A DNA stretch of 15,183 nucleotides from Clostridiales bacterium UBA1777 (lineage in GTDB: Bacteria > Bacillota > Clostridia > Oscillospirales > Oscillospiraceae), in contig DCGN01000109.1 in assembly GCA_002315275.1 (NCBI GenBank), positions 1-15,183 of the forward strand, read 5' to 3'. The notes beneath the pieces were generated by a model, which saw nothing but the letters and a program-made list of their open reading frames with translations, ran no database searches and had not been told where the DNA came from. Below are positions 1-7,171 of this stretch, one piece after another. Numbering within the stretch: the first letter of the stretch is position 1; each line of letters begins with the position of its first letter. The position numbers and the translations under genes are program-made.

Positions 1-1056
1 CCCGAGGACGGCCGCACCGTAAACGCAAGGCGTTCCGCTGTCGTCGGGCCGTATCACTTCCCCGTTTTCGTGTATTCCGAATACTATTCCTCGCGCGCAG
101 GGCTGTCGGAAGACGAGCTCACGCTTCTTGACGCGCAGCTTCTCAACCTCAGCGGGGATTACTCCGAGAGCATCTTTCTGTGCAGAAAGCTCATCGGCGA
201 GGATAAGCCCGCGTCTGTCCGCTTCGGCGCATACTGCACAATGCTGTACGACAATATGACGCTCGGGCTGTATTCCGAGATGCAGCTGTGCCTCGAACAC
301 ATGGAGGTCGTCTGCGCCTCGGATGCTCTGCACCGGGAGGACTATCGTTTTCTCATTGCCGCGTGCAAATATATGTACTCCCTCGATCCCTGCGAGCTTC
401 ACGCCGTGGACCTCCGGCAGCTTTCCGACAGCGCGCTGATCACCTACGAGCTGATAACGGTCGTAAGCTCCATATTCAGCAATGTTGCTGAATCGGGCAA
501 CGCCCTGCGCGTCTTCGCGGCCTCCGCGAGAAGGCTTGAGTCGGAGGGAGTGCTCCCCGCACTGCTCGTTATGGATGCCGCGCTCGCCCTTCTCTCCGCC
601 AGAGCCGGCAGCACCGAGGTCCATCGGTATTACGTTGAGGATGCCTGCCGCATAGGCTATGAGGAGGGCTTCCACGCGCTTATGGCGAAATATTCCTCTA
701 TGTTTTCCGGAGAATATTACGAGTGCCTGCGCAGGTACGGCGCCGAATACGCGCGGAAGATCGAGAAGATCCATCAGAACGATCTCAAGGGCTGGGAGAT
801 CATCTTCCGAGCCTCCCGCGGCGAGCCTATCATCTTAAGCCACTCGCTGGAAGAAAACGAGCTGCTGCTTTTGCTGTCCTACGGCATGACGGTCAAAGCC
901 ATCGCGAAGCTCAAGGATATCACCGTCGGCAGTGTCAACGCCTTGGTTAAAAGTCTCTGCCGGCAGTACGGCTTTGAAACAAAGGCGGAGCTCGTCAAAT
1001 TTGCGAAAAAGCTCATCACCGTCGCTCCCGCCGCGGAAAACCCGTCCGATGAATAA
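1..1056 (+). CDS. LuxR-type HTH transcriptional regulator, 5' end outside window
   Basis: The reading frame is open from base 1, so the gene very probably begins upstream. A GTG at 70 is the first start-like codon but has no ribosome binding site. The visible 351 residues are mostly helical and resemble the TPR/MalT-like middle region of large LuxR-family regulators. The last ~60 residues look like a LuxR C-terminal DNA-binding domain: a LEENELLLLLSYGMT segment, then a helix-turn-helix with AIAKLKDITVGSVNALVKSL, then a final helix. The usual TxxE start of the LuxR helix (TEREREI) is not conserved, so the match is to fold pattern rather than signature. No receiver domain is visible. Its target is unknown; the downstream genes run on the other strand. 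Fairly sure of the class, not of the role. Confidence 0.7.
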   Translation, partial: PEDGRTVNARRSAVVGPYHFPVFVYSEYYSSRAGLSEDELTLLDAQLLNLSGDYSESIFLCRKLIGEDKPASVRFGAYCTMLYDNMTLGLYSEMQLCLEHMEVVCASDALHREDYRFLIAACKYMYSLDPCELHAVDLRQLSDSALITYELITVVSSIFSNVAESGNALRVFAASARRLESEGVLPALLVMDAALALLSARAGSTEVHRYYVEDACRIGYEEGFHALMAKYSSMFSGEYYECLRRYGAEYARKIEKIHQNDLKGWEIIFRASRGEPIILSHSLEENELLLLLSYGMTVKAIAKLKDITVGSVNALVKSLCRQYGFETKAELVKFAKKLITVAPAAENPSDE

Positions 1057-1101
1057 CTCGCCGCACAGACTTATAATGCAAAAACCCTTTATTATGCGTC
1101 A

Positions 1102-1131
1102 ATGCCCCCATCTCTGTTTGAAGATGGGGCA
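1102..1131 (+). terminator. hairpin downstream of the LuxR-type gene, possible terminator
   Basis: The left arm ATGCCCCCATCT (one extra C) pairs with AGATGGGGCAT around an 8-base loop, 45 bases after the stop codon. The sequence that follows (CGGTTATTAATG) is only weakly T-rich, so termination is plausible but not certain. Confidence 0.4.
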
Positions 1132-1173
1132 TCGGTTATTAATGAGGCTGCGGTTTTATATCGCACCGGATGG

Positions 1174-1265
1174 ATTTCTGAAAATGGCCGAAAACGTCGT
1201 TATATCCGATTCGGACAGTATCGTGATAACAGATAAGACACCTCCGATGACGGCCATTTTGAAAT
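1174..1265. repeat. long-range inverted repeat in the gap after the LuxR-type gene
   Basis: AAAATGGCCG at 1181-1190 is perfectly matched by CGGCCATTTT at 1251-1260. The match continues outward as ATTTC (1174-1178) against GAAAT (1261-1265), with a 2-base bulge. The enclosed 60 bases contain a smaller inverted repeat TCCGA-T-TCGGA at 1205-1215 and a possible GTTAT/ATAAC pairing. No credible gene lies here: the overlapping open frame (932-1276) is a frame shadow without protein-like composition. It could be a folded RNA, a large operator or a decayed miniature element. Confidence 0.5.
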
Positions 1266-1285
1266 GCCCTGTTTAAGACACGAAA

Positions 1286-1319
1286 AGCTCCTCCTGCGCA
1301 GTGCTTCGCGGGAGGAGCT
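1286..1319 (-). terminator. intrinsic terminator of the rhaM-ydeI unit
   Basis: A 9-bp perfect stem (AGCTCCTCC at 1286-1294 with GGAGGAGCT at 1311-1319) begins 7 bases after the stop of the YdeI-family gene. On the minus strand it is followed by TTTT. Stem position and tail fit a rho-independent terminator for the leftward transcript. Confidence 0.75.
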
Positions 1320-1325
1320 ATGTGC

Positions 1326-1895
1326 TTATTCGTAGTATTTGTCTATCCCGCCGTAGCCGACTATCAGCTTGCCCGCGGCAGTCTTTTCGATGAAGCTTTT
1401 CAGACGCTTTTCGAATTCCGCGGGGCGGTCTCTCGCAGCGTCGATATAGGCGACGCGAATGCGCTTGTACGGGTCGGAGAAGCGCTCGTAATTTGTCCAA
1501 GCGGCCTCATTTTCGCGCAATGCGGCGAGAATATCCTCAGGGAAAACATACGGCGCGGAAAGAATATCCGCAACGGTCTCGCGTACCTCGGGGAGTATCA
1601 TCCCGCGTTCATCAAGCCACAGAAGGCGTTCAATGTTCGGCCGTGAATAGCCGCTGCCGCTTCTGCGAGGGCAAAAGCGGCGGGTGGAATGCGTATCGTC
1701 AAGGCGGCCGGCGGTGCTGTCGATCCAACCGAAGCAGAGCGCCTCCTCAACGGCGTCATTGTAGGAGAGGCTTTCCTCGCCCGAGGCCTTCATGGGAAAG
1801 ATAAAATGAACATCCTTCGCGGTGCGGTAGTTATCCGTGAGCCACTTTCGCCAGACCTGACGGTCGGCCGTGTAAAAGGTGTTCGAGCGCTCCAT
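1326..1895 (-). CDS. YdeI/OmpD-associated family protein (function unknown)
   Basis: The 189-residue protein matches the YdeI family in length and throughout its sequence. It has an N-terminal WRKWL helix, a central segment with EEALCFGWIDS, the FCPRR...NIERL block, and a C-terminal helical part with FSDPYKRIRVAYIDAARD. Proteins of this family are small and soluble and have been linked loosely to antimicrobial-peptide or bacteriocin tolerance; no catalytic activity is established. The ATG at 1895 overlaps the rhaM stop (TGATG), and no clear ribosome binding site precedes it, so translation is probably coupled to rhaM. A TTG at 1898 would add one residue. It is the second gene of a two-gene unit and is followed at once by a terminator. 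Family membership is confident; the physiological role is not known. Confidence 0.85.
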   Translation of the reverse strand: MERSNTFYTADRQVWRKWLTDNYRTAKDVHFIFPMKASGEESLSYNDAVEEALCFGWIDSTAGRLDDTHSTRRFCPRRSGSGYSRPNIERLLWLDERGMILPEVRETVADILSAPYVFPEDILAALRENEAAWTNYERFSDPYKRIRVAYIDAARDRPAEFEKRLKSFIEKTAAGKLIVGYGGIDKYYE

Positions 1896-2212
1896 CAATC
1901 GAGGCGGAAGACCTGCTCAAGCTCGGGCTGTGCGCCGGTGACAGGGTCCATCTCAAGCTCGAGAACGTCCTGCATATAGTCGTTCCAGCGATCCACGATG
2001 GGGCTGTTTGCCTGAGCCTGCTGAGCGTACTCAACACCCTTTTCGCACTCATAGTAACCGAAGACCTCGTCATTGCAGTAAAAAATGCTGTAGTTGCAGA
2101 TGCCCGCGTCCTTTAAAAGAGCCTTCATCTCGGGCCATATCTCATTGTGACGGCGAACGTACTCGCTCTTCATACCGGCCTTGATGCGGCCCTTCCATGC
2201 TACATGTTCCAT
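1895..2212 (-). CDS. rhaM: L-rhamnose mutarotase
   Basis: This 105-residue protein is a cytoplasmic mutarotase of the RhaM family, which interconverts the alpha and beta anomers of L-rhamnose before isomerisation. The family signature RRHNEIWPEM is present, with Y18 and H22 at the same numbers as the catalytic Tyr and His of the E. coli enzyme. A tryptophan lies in the RWNDYM segment, and the C-terminal ELEQVFRLD matches the usual ELxEVFxL ending. The ATG is preceded by GGAGG (2221-2225) at 8 bases. It is first in a two-gene unit with the YdeI-family gene. No other rhamnose genes (isomerase, kinase, aldolase) are in the window, so it may serve a distant catabolic locus or act on a related sugar. 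Confidence 0.92.
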   Translation of the reverse strand: MEHVAWKGRIKAGMKSEYVRRHNEIWPEMKALLKDAGICNYSIFYCNDEVFGYYECEKGVEYAQQAQANSPIVDRWNDYMQDVLELEMDPVTGAQPELEQVFRLD

Positions 2213-2246
2213 TGATATATCCTCCGTTAAAATCAGTTCACTTACG

Positions 2247-2268
2247 GTGCTCCCGGATCCCGGAGCAC
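2247..2268 (-). promoter_or_regulatory. inverted repeat at the transcription start of rhaM
   Basis: GTGCTCC and GGAGCAC form a perfect 7-bp inverted repeat around 8 bases. It begins about where transcription from the predicted rhaM promoter should start. It could be an operator or a 5'-end mRNA stem; it is followed by TTTT only on the plus strand, where no gene would use it. Confidence 0.45.
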
Positions 2269-2276
2269 TTTTCTAC

Positions 2277-2305
2277 ATTATAATCTATTATTCGCTCCGC
2301 GTAAA
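2277..2305 (-). promoter_or_regulatory. sigma-A-type promoter of rhaM-ydeI
   Basis: Reading leftward: -35 TTTACG (2305-2300), a 17-base spacer, and a perfect -10 TATAAT (2282-2277). The 11-mer CCGTGCTTTAC that includes this -35 recurs in the promoter of the DUF975 gene at the same distance from its -10. Confidence 0.65.
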
Positions 2306-2401
2306 GCACGGTTTTTCGCCTATATTGCACAGCCCTCGCCAAGCGGGAGAATCCGTTACAAAAAGTTAATAAAAAAAGCCGCAAAATTTCGCCCTAAGGA
2401 C

Positions 2402-2429
2402 TTGCAAAAAAATAAAAGTGTGGTATTAT
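2402..2429 (+). promoter_or_regulatory. sigma-A promoter of groESL
   Basis: -35 TTGCAA (2402-2407), 16-base spacer, -10 TATTAT (2424-2429). The predicted start near 2436 places the CIRCE element at the very beginning of the transcript. Confidence 0.75.
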
Positions 2430-2437
2430 ATGCATCG

Positions 2438-2464
2438 TTAGCACTCAGAAGAACGGAGTGCTAA
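2438..2464 (+). promoter_or_regulatory. CIRCE operator (HrcA binding site)
   Basis: TTAGCACTC, nine bases, GAGTGCTAA: a perfect match to the CIRCE consensus. CIRCE is bound by the heat-shock repressor HrcA, whose folding depends on GroEL, so this operon is very probably under HrcA feedback control. hrcA itself is not in the window. Confidence 0.97.
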
Positions 2465-2501
2465 CGGCAATAAAAATGTATTAAATATTTTGGAGGTATA
2501 T

Positions 2502-2789
2502 ATGATGAAGCTTAAACCTTTGGCTGACAGAGTCGTCCTCAAGCAGAATGCTGCGGAGGAGCGCACGGCATCCGGCATTTTCCTTACGTCGTCCGCCCAG
2601 GAGAAGCCCGAAGTTTATCAGGTCGTTGAGGTTGGCCCCGGCGGCATGGTTGACGGCAATGAGGTCAAGATGGTCGTTAAGGCCGGTGACGATGTCCTTG
2701 TCGGCAAGTACAGCGGCAGCAAGGTAAAGCTCGAGGATATGGAGTACACCATCGTCCGCCAGAGCGATATTCTCGCAATTATCGAGTGA
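2502..2789 (+). CDS. groES: co-chaperonin GroES
   Basis: The 95-residue protein is the heptameric lid of the GroEL chaperonin. It begins MMKLKPLADRVVLK, the conserved GroES N-terminus. The GroEL-contacting mobile loop follows (AEERTASGIFLTSSAQEKPE, about residues 17-36), then VVEVGPGG, the glycine-rich roof region, and the terminal YTIVRQSDILAIIE. Length is normal. The GGAGG at 2492-2496 supports the ATG at 2502 (5 bases) or at 2505 (8 bases), which differ by one Met; an in-frame TTG at 2490 overlaps the ribosome binding site and is not used. It is transcribed with groEL, 19 bases downstream, from a CIRCE-controlled promoter. Confidence 0.97.
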   Translation: MMKLKPLADRVVLKQNAAEERTASGIFLTSSAQEKPEVYQVVEVGPGGMVDGNEVKMVVKAGDDVLVGKYSGSKVKLEDMEYTIVRQSDILAIIE

Positions 2790-2808
2790 TTAATAGGAGG
2801 CAATAATT

Positions 2809-4434
2809 ATGGCAAAGCAGATAATTTTCGGCGAAGAAGCAAGAAAAGCAATTGAGCGCGGCGTTGACCAGCTGGCCGATACCGTTAAGATAACCCTCGG
2901 ACCCAAGGGAAGAAACGTCGTTCTCGACAAGAAGTTCGGCGCTCCCCTGATCACCAATGACGGCGTGACGATCGCAAAAGAGATCGAGCTCGAGGATCCG
3001 TTTGAGAATATGGGCGCACAGCTCATCAAGGAAGTCTCCACCAAGACCAACGACGTAGCCGGCGACGGCACCACCACCGCCACCGTTCTCGCTCAGGCCA
3101 TGGTCAAGGAAGGCCTCAAGAACCTCGCAGCAGGCGCAAACCCCATGGTCATGAGAAAGGGCATCCAGAGCGCTACCGCCGCCGCCGTCAACGCAGTCAA
3201 GGCAGCATCCAAGCCCGTTTCCGGCTCCAAGGATATCGCCCGTGTCGGCACCATCTCCTCCGGCGATGAGCACATCGGCACTCTGATAGCAGAGGCTATG
3301 GAGAAGGTCAGCCAAAACGGCGTTATCACCATCGAAGAGTCCAAGACCGCCGAGACCTACAGCGAAGTCGTTGAAGGTATGCAGTTCGACCGCGGCTATC
3401 TCAGCCCCTACATGGTCACCGATACCGACAAGATGGAAGCCATCCTCGAGGATCCCTGCATCCTCATCACCGATAAGAAGATCTCCAACATTCAGGAGAT
3501 ACTCCCCGTTCTCGAGCAGGTCGTCAAGGCCGGCAAGAAGCTGCTCATCGTCGCTGAGGACGTTGAGGGTGAGGCTCTTGCTACCATAATCCTCAACAAG
3601 CTACGCGGCACGTTCACATGCGTATGCGTCAAGGCTCCCGGCTTCGGCGACAGACGCAAGGAAATGCTTCAGGATATCGCAGTTCTTACAGGCGGCCAGG
3701 TCATCTCCAGCGAGCTCGGCATGGAGCTCAAGGACGCAGACCTCTCCCTCGTCGGTCAGGCACACATGGTTAAGGTCACCAAGGAGAACACCGTTATCGT
3801 TGACGGCGCAGGCGATGCAGAGGACATCAAGGCACGCGCATCCCAGATCAAGCGCAGGATTGAGACCGCTACCTCCGATTATGACCGCGAAAAGCTCGAA
3901 GAGCGCCTCGCAAAGCTCAGCGGCGGCGTAGCAGTCATCAAGGTCGGCGCAGCGACCGAGACCGAGATGAAGGAGAAAAAGCTCCGCATTGAGGACGCTC
4001 TCAACGCCACCCGCGCTGCAGTCGCAGAGGGCATCGTACCCGGCGGCGGCACGGCATACGTCGTAGCCTCCAAGGCAGCAGAGAAGCTCGTCTCCGAGCT
4101 TGACGGCGACGAGAAAACCGGTGCCTCCATCATCGCGAAGGCACTCAAGGCTCCTATCATGCAGATAGCCGCAAACGCAGGCCTTGAGGGCGCAGTCATC
4201 CTCAACAACGTTACGAACAGCACCGATGCCAACTACGGCTTCGACGCTCAGAACGATGTCTACGGCGACATGATCGCCATGGGCATTGTCGACCCGACCA
4301 AGGTCTGCCGCAGCACGATCGAAAATGCAGCCTCCGTTGCATCCATGATCCTTACCACCGAGAGCCTCGTTACCGATATCCCCGTAAAGGAAGCTCCCGC
4401 GCCCGCAGCTCCCGACATGGGCGGCATGTACTGA
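2809..4434 (+). CDS. groEL: chaperonin GroEL
   Basis: The 541-residue protein is the ATP-driven cytosolic folding chamber that works with GroES. It starts MAKQIIFGEEARKAIERG and carries the ATP-binding TLGPKGRNV block, the catalytic GDGTTT (D86), the apical-domain region around residues 190-370, and the RIEDALNATRAAVAEGIVPGGG region near residue 400. Its tail is short and ends in DMGGMY, with a terminal tyrosine in place of the usual run of GGM repeats. AGGAGG at 2795-2800 lies 8 bases before the ATG. The gene follows groES and ends 23 bases before a strong terminator. Codon use is strongly biased to C/G-ending codons, as expected for a highly expressed gene. Several open frames on the opposite strand are by-products of that bias. 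Confidence 0.98.
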   Translation: MAKQIIFGEEARKAIERGVDQLADTVKITLGPKGRNVVLDKKFGAPLITNDGVTIAKEIELEDPFENMGAQLIKEVSTKTNDVAGDGTTTATVLAQAMVKEGLKNLAAGANPMVMRKGIQSATAAAVNAVKAASKPVSGSKDIARVGTISSGDEHIGTLIAEAMEKVSQNGVITIEESKTAETYSEVVEGMQFDRGYLSPYMVTDTDKMEAILEDPCILITDKKISNIQEILPVLEQVVKAGKKLLIVAEDVEGEALATIILNKLRGTFTCVCVKAPGFGDRRKEMLQDIAVLTGGQVISSELGMELKDADLSLVGQAHMVKVTKENTVIVDGAGDAEDIKARASQIKRRIETATSDYDREKLEERLAKLSGGVAVIKVGAATETEMKEKKLRIEDALNATRAAVAEGIVPGGGTAYVVASKAAEKLVSELDGDEKTGASIIAKALKAPIMQIAANAGLEGAVILNNVTNSTDANYGFDAQNDVYGDMIAMGIVDPTKVCRSTIENAASVASMILTTESLVTDIPVKEAPAPAAPDMGGMY

Positions 4435-4457
4435 GATAAAACCCGATAAACAAACTG

Positions 4458-4488
4458 CAAGGCACTCCGAAACGGAGTGCCTTGTTTA
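4458..4488 (+). terminator. intrinsic terminator of groESL
   Basis: A perfect 12-bp stem (CAAGGCACTCCG / CGGAGTGCCTTG) closes an AAA loop and is followed by TTTATA. It lies just after groEL. Confidence 0.92.
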
Positions 4489-4497
4489 TATGAGAAT

Positions 4498-4525
4498 ACC
4501 GCGGCAGCCTGATGGCTGCCGCGGT
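4498..4525 (-). terminator. hairpin downstream of the P-type ATPase, probable terminator
   Basis: A perfect 12-bp stem ACCGCGGCAGCC / GGCTGCCGCGGT around a 4-base loop lies 12 bases past the ATPase stop. On the minus strand the following bases are ATTCTCAT, so the T-tract is poor; the neighbouring groEL terminator stem, which is symmetric, may serve as a back-up. Confidence 0.65.
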
Positions 4526-4537
4526 TGGATTATCATA

Positions 4538-7171
4538 TTACTTCGCAAGCTTTCTCTGGATGAGCTTTACAAGCTCAACGAGGGGGATGATGCAGAAGCC
4601 GAGGGCTATTGCAACGGCGTACTCGGGGAAGCTCACGCTTGTGAATTCGAACGAGTTTGCGAGAACAGGTATCTCACAGACGACGGTCGTTGCGATGAGA
4701 GAACCGATTGCCGCAAGGATCAGCACTTTATTCTGACTCGGAAGCTTGAAGATGCTGCCGCGCTGCGAGCGCATATTGAAGCTGTGGAATATCTCCGCCA
4801 TGCTCATCGTGAGGAACGCCATCGTGGTGCCGTCGGGGCTGTTTCTGATCTCCCATACGCCGGATTCCATATAATGGCCGATAAAATAGGACAAGAGCAC
4901 AAGAACGGTTACGAAGAAGCCCTGATATGCCACATCGAAGCCCATACCGCCCGCAAAGATGCCGGCCTTAGCCTCGCGGGGCCTGCGCTGCATGATGTCG
5001 GGCTCGGCCTTTTCCATGCCGAGAGCGAGAGCGGGGAAGCAGTCCGTTACGAGGTTTATCCACAGCAGATGCACGGGCTGAAGTATGGTGAAGTTGAGGA
5101 CAGTCGCGAAGAATATGCTCAGGACCTCGCTCATGTTGGAGCCGAGGAGGAACTGGATAGCCTTGCGGATGTTATCGTATATCCTTCTGCCTTCCTCGAC
5201 AGCGGAAACGATCGTTGCAAAGTTGTCGTCCGCGAGCACCATATCCGCCGCATTTTTCGTGACGTCTGTGCCGGTGATGCCCATGCCGACGCCGATGTCG
5301 GCTGTCTTGATGCTCGGCGCGTCGTTAACGCCGTCACCGGTCATCGCGGTGACGAAGCCGGCATCCTGCCATGCCTTGACTATACGGGTCTTGTGCTCGG
5401 GCTGAACGCGGGCGTAAACGCCGATGTTGATAAACTCTTTGCCGAATGTCTCATCGTCCATCGCGTCAAGCTCCGCGCCCGTAACGGCGCGAAGACCGTT
5501 TTTGAGGATACCGAGTTCCCTCGCTATGGCAACAGCGGTATCGCGGTGGTCACCGGTTATCATGATGGGGCGTATGCCTGCCTTGCCGCACTCGGCTATA
5601 GCCGCGAGCACCTCGGGACGGACGGGGTCTATCATGCCGCAGATGCCCATGAAGCAAAGCTCCTGCTCGAGCGCCTCGGGCTCGCAGTTGACGGGCTTGA
5701 CGGCCCATTCGCGCTTGGCACAAGCGAGAACGCGGAGCGCTCTGTCTGCCATGGCCTTGTTCGCGGCGGCGATACGGTCTCTGTACTCGTCGGTCATCGG
5801 CTTTATCTCGCCGTTTTCCATATAGGAGACGCAGCGGTCGATTATAACGTCCGCTGCACCCTTAGTGTACTGGACAAAGCCGCTGCCGGAGGTGTGGACG
5901 GTGCTCATCATCTTTCTCATGGAGTCGAACGGAGCTTCCGTCACGCGCAGATTCTTCGCCTTGAGAGTGTTCTTGTCATGACCGAGCTTGTTGGCCCAGA
6001 CGACGAGCGCGGCCTCCGTGGGCTCGCCGGTGACAAGGCCGTCATCGCCGAGCTCCGCATCGGAGCAAAGCGCCATCGCGCAGGCGAGCTTGCCCTCGTC
6101 ACAGCCGAAGGAATCCACAACGGTCATCTTGTTCTGCGTGAGTGTGCCGGTCTTGTCGGAGCAGATTATCTGCGCGCAGCCGAGCGTTTCAACGGCGGTG
6201 AGACGGCGGATTATCGCGTTTCGCTTGGACATATTCGTAACGCCGATGGACAGTACTACCGTGACAACGGCGGCAAGACCCTCGGGAATAGCGGCGACAG
6301 CGAGGGAGACGGCTATCATGAACGAGTTCAGCACGGCCTCAAACTCGAAGCCGCCCGCACGCAGAAGCTGGACCGCAAAAACGAGCACGCATATGCCGAG
6401 AACGAGCCACGTGAGTATCTTGGAAAGCTGAGTGAGCTTTATCTGCAGAGGAGTCTGCCCCTGCTCGGCATTGGCGAGAGCATCGGCTATCTTGCCCATC
6501 TCTGTGCCCATGCCCGTGCCTGTGATGACGGCTGTGCCGCGGCCGTAGACCACGGTGCTGCCCATGTAGACCATGTTCTTTCTGTCGCCGAGGGGAACGT
6601 CATTTTGATTCTCGGCGAGGTTGATAACATCTATCAGCTTGCTGACAGGGACGGACTCGCCGGTGAGCGCGGCCTCCTCGACCTTCATGCTCGCGCATTG
6701 GAGGATGCGTCCGTCAGCGGGGACGGCATCGCCTGCCTCAAGCAGAACGATATCGCCGGCAACGAGCTCCTCGGACTTGACTGTGACGAGCTTGCCGTCG
6801 CGCATGACCTTGCTCATCGCGGCGCTCATCTCCTGAAGCGCTTCAATCGCCTTTTCCGCCTTGTTCTCCTGATATACGCCGAGCACGGCGTTTACGATGA
6901 CGACAGCCAGAATGATGATGACATCCGCAAAGCTCTCACCCTCGACCACGGCGAGCACACCGCTTATCGCGGCGGCAACGAGCAGGATGATTATCATCGG
7001 GTCTGCCATCTGCTCAAAGAAACGGGCGATAAGGCTCTTGCCGGGAGCGTCAGCCAAACGGTTTTTGCCGTTGGTCTCAAGGCGGCGCTGCGCTTCTTCT
7101 GATGTAAGTCCGTTTGTGTCGGCCTGAACCTCGTTCAGAACGGCCTCTTTGTCTTCCAGATAAAATTTCAT
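4538..7171 (-). CDS. P2-type cation-transporting ATPase, probable Mn2+/Ca2+ efflux pump
   Basis: This 877-residue membrane pump is a P2A/PMCA-like ATPase. Domains in order: N-terminal cytoplasmic segment (1-50), M1-M2 (~55-100), actuator with TGES (170-173), M3-M4 with IPEGL (E297), phosphorylation site SDKTGTLTQ (D339), nucleotide domain with KGAA (437-440), hinge TGDGVNDAP (611-619), M5-M10. Side chains matching the SERCA calcium ligands are all present: E297 (M4), N679 and E682 (M5), N706, T709 and D710 (M6), E793 (M8). Sequence alone suggests a Ca2+ pump, but the operon leader is a yybP-ykoY Mn2+ riboswitch, so Mn2+ export is the better prediction. The ATG overlaps the AI-2E gene's stop as ATGA, which implies coupled translation; AAAGGAG lies 13 bases upstream. 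Confidence 0.93.
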   Translation of the reverse strand: MKFYLEDKEAVLNEVQADTNGLTSEEAQRRLETNGKNRLADAPGKSLIARFFEQMADPMIIILLVAAAISGVLAVVEGESFADVIIILAVVIVNAVLGVYQENKAEKAIEALQEMSAAMSKVMRDGKLVTVKSEELVAGDIVLLEAGDAVPADGRILQCASMKVEEAALTGESVPVSKLIDVINLAENQNDVPLGDRKNMVYMGSTVVYGRGTAVITGTGMGTEMGKIADALANAEQGQTPLQIKLTQLSKILTWLVLGICVLVFAVQLLRAGGFEFEAVLNSFMIAVSLAVAAIPEGLAAVVTVVLSIGVTNMSKRNAIIRRLTAVETLGCAQIICSDKTGTLTQNKMTVVDSFGCDEGKLACAMALCSDAELGDDGLVTGEPTEAALVVWANKLGHDKNTLKAKNLRVTEAPFDSMRKMMSTVHTSGSGFVQYTKGAADVIIDRCVSYMENGEIKPMTDEYRDRIAAANKAMADRALRVLACAKREWAVKPVNCEPEALEQELCFMGICGMIDPVRPEVLAAIAECGKAGIRPIMITGDHRDTAVAIARELGILKNGLRAVTGAELDAMDDETFGKEFINIGVYARVQPEHKTRIVKAWQDAGFVTAMTGDGVNDAPSIKTADIGVGMGITGTDVTKNAADMVLADDNFATIVSAVEEGRRIYDNIRKAIQFLLGSNMSEVLSIFFATVLNFTILQPVHLLWINLVTDCFPALALGMEKAEPDIMQRRPREAKAGIFAGGMGFDVAYQGFFVTVLVLLSYFIGHYMESGVWEIRNSPDGTTMAFLTMSMAEIFHSFNMRSQRGSIFKLPSQNKVLILAAIGSLIATTVVCEIPVLANSFEFTSVSFPEYAVAIALGFCIIPLVELVKLIQRKLAK

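Noticed and set aside
932..1276. A 114-codon frame starting inside the LuxR-type gene and running into the gap.
   Set aside because: Its first 40 codons overlap a better gene, and the rest covers inverted repeats; composition is not protein-like and there is no ribosome binding site.
4490..7102. An 870-codon open frame on the plus strand, opposite the P-type ATPase.
   Set aside because: It is in exact codon register with the ATPase, where antisense stops require the rare sense codons TTA, CTA and TCA. Its translation is rich in Asp, Glu, His and Arg without any family motif, and the ATPase on the other strand has all its catalytic motifs.
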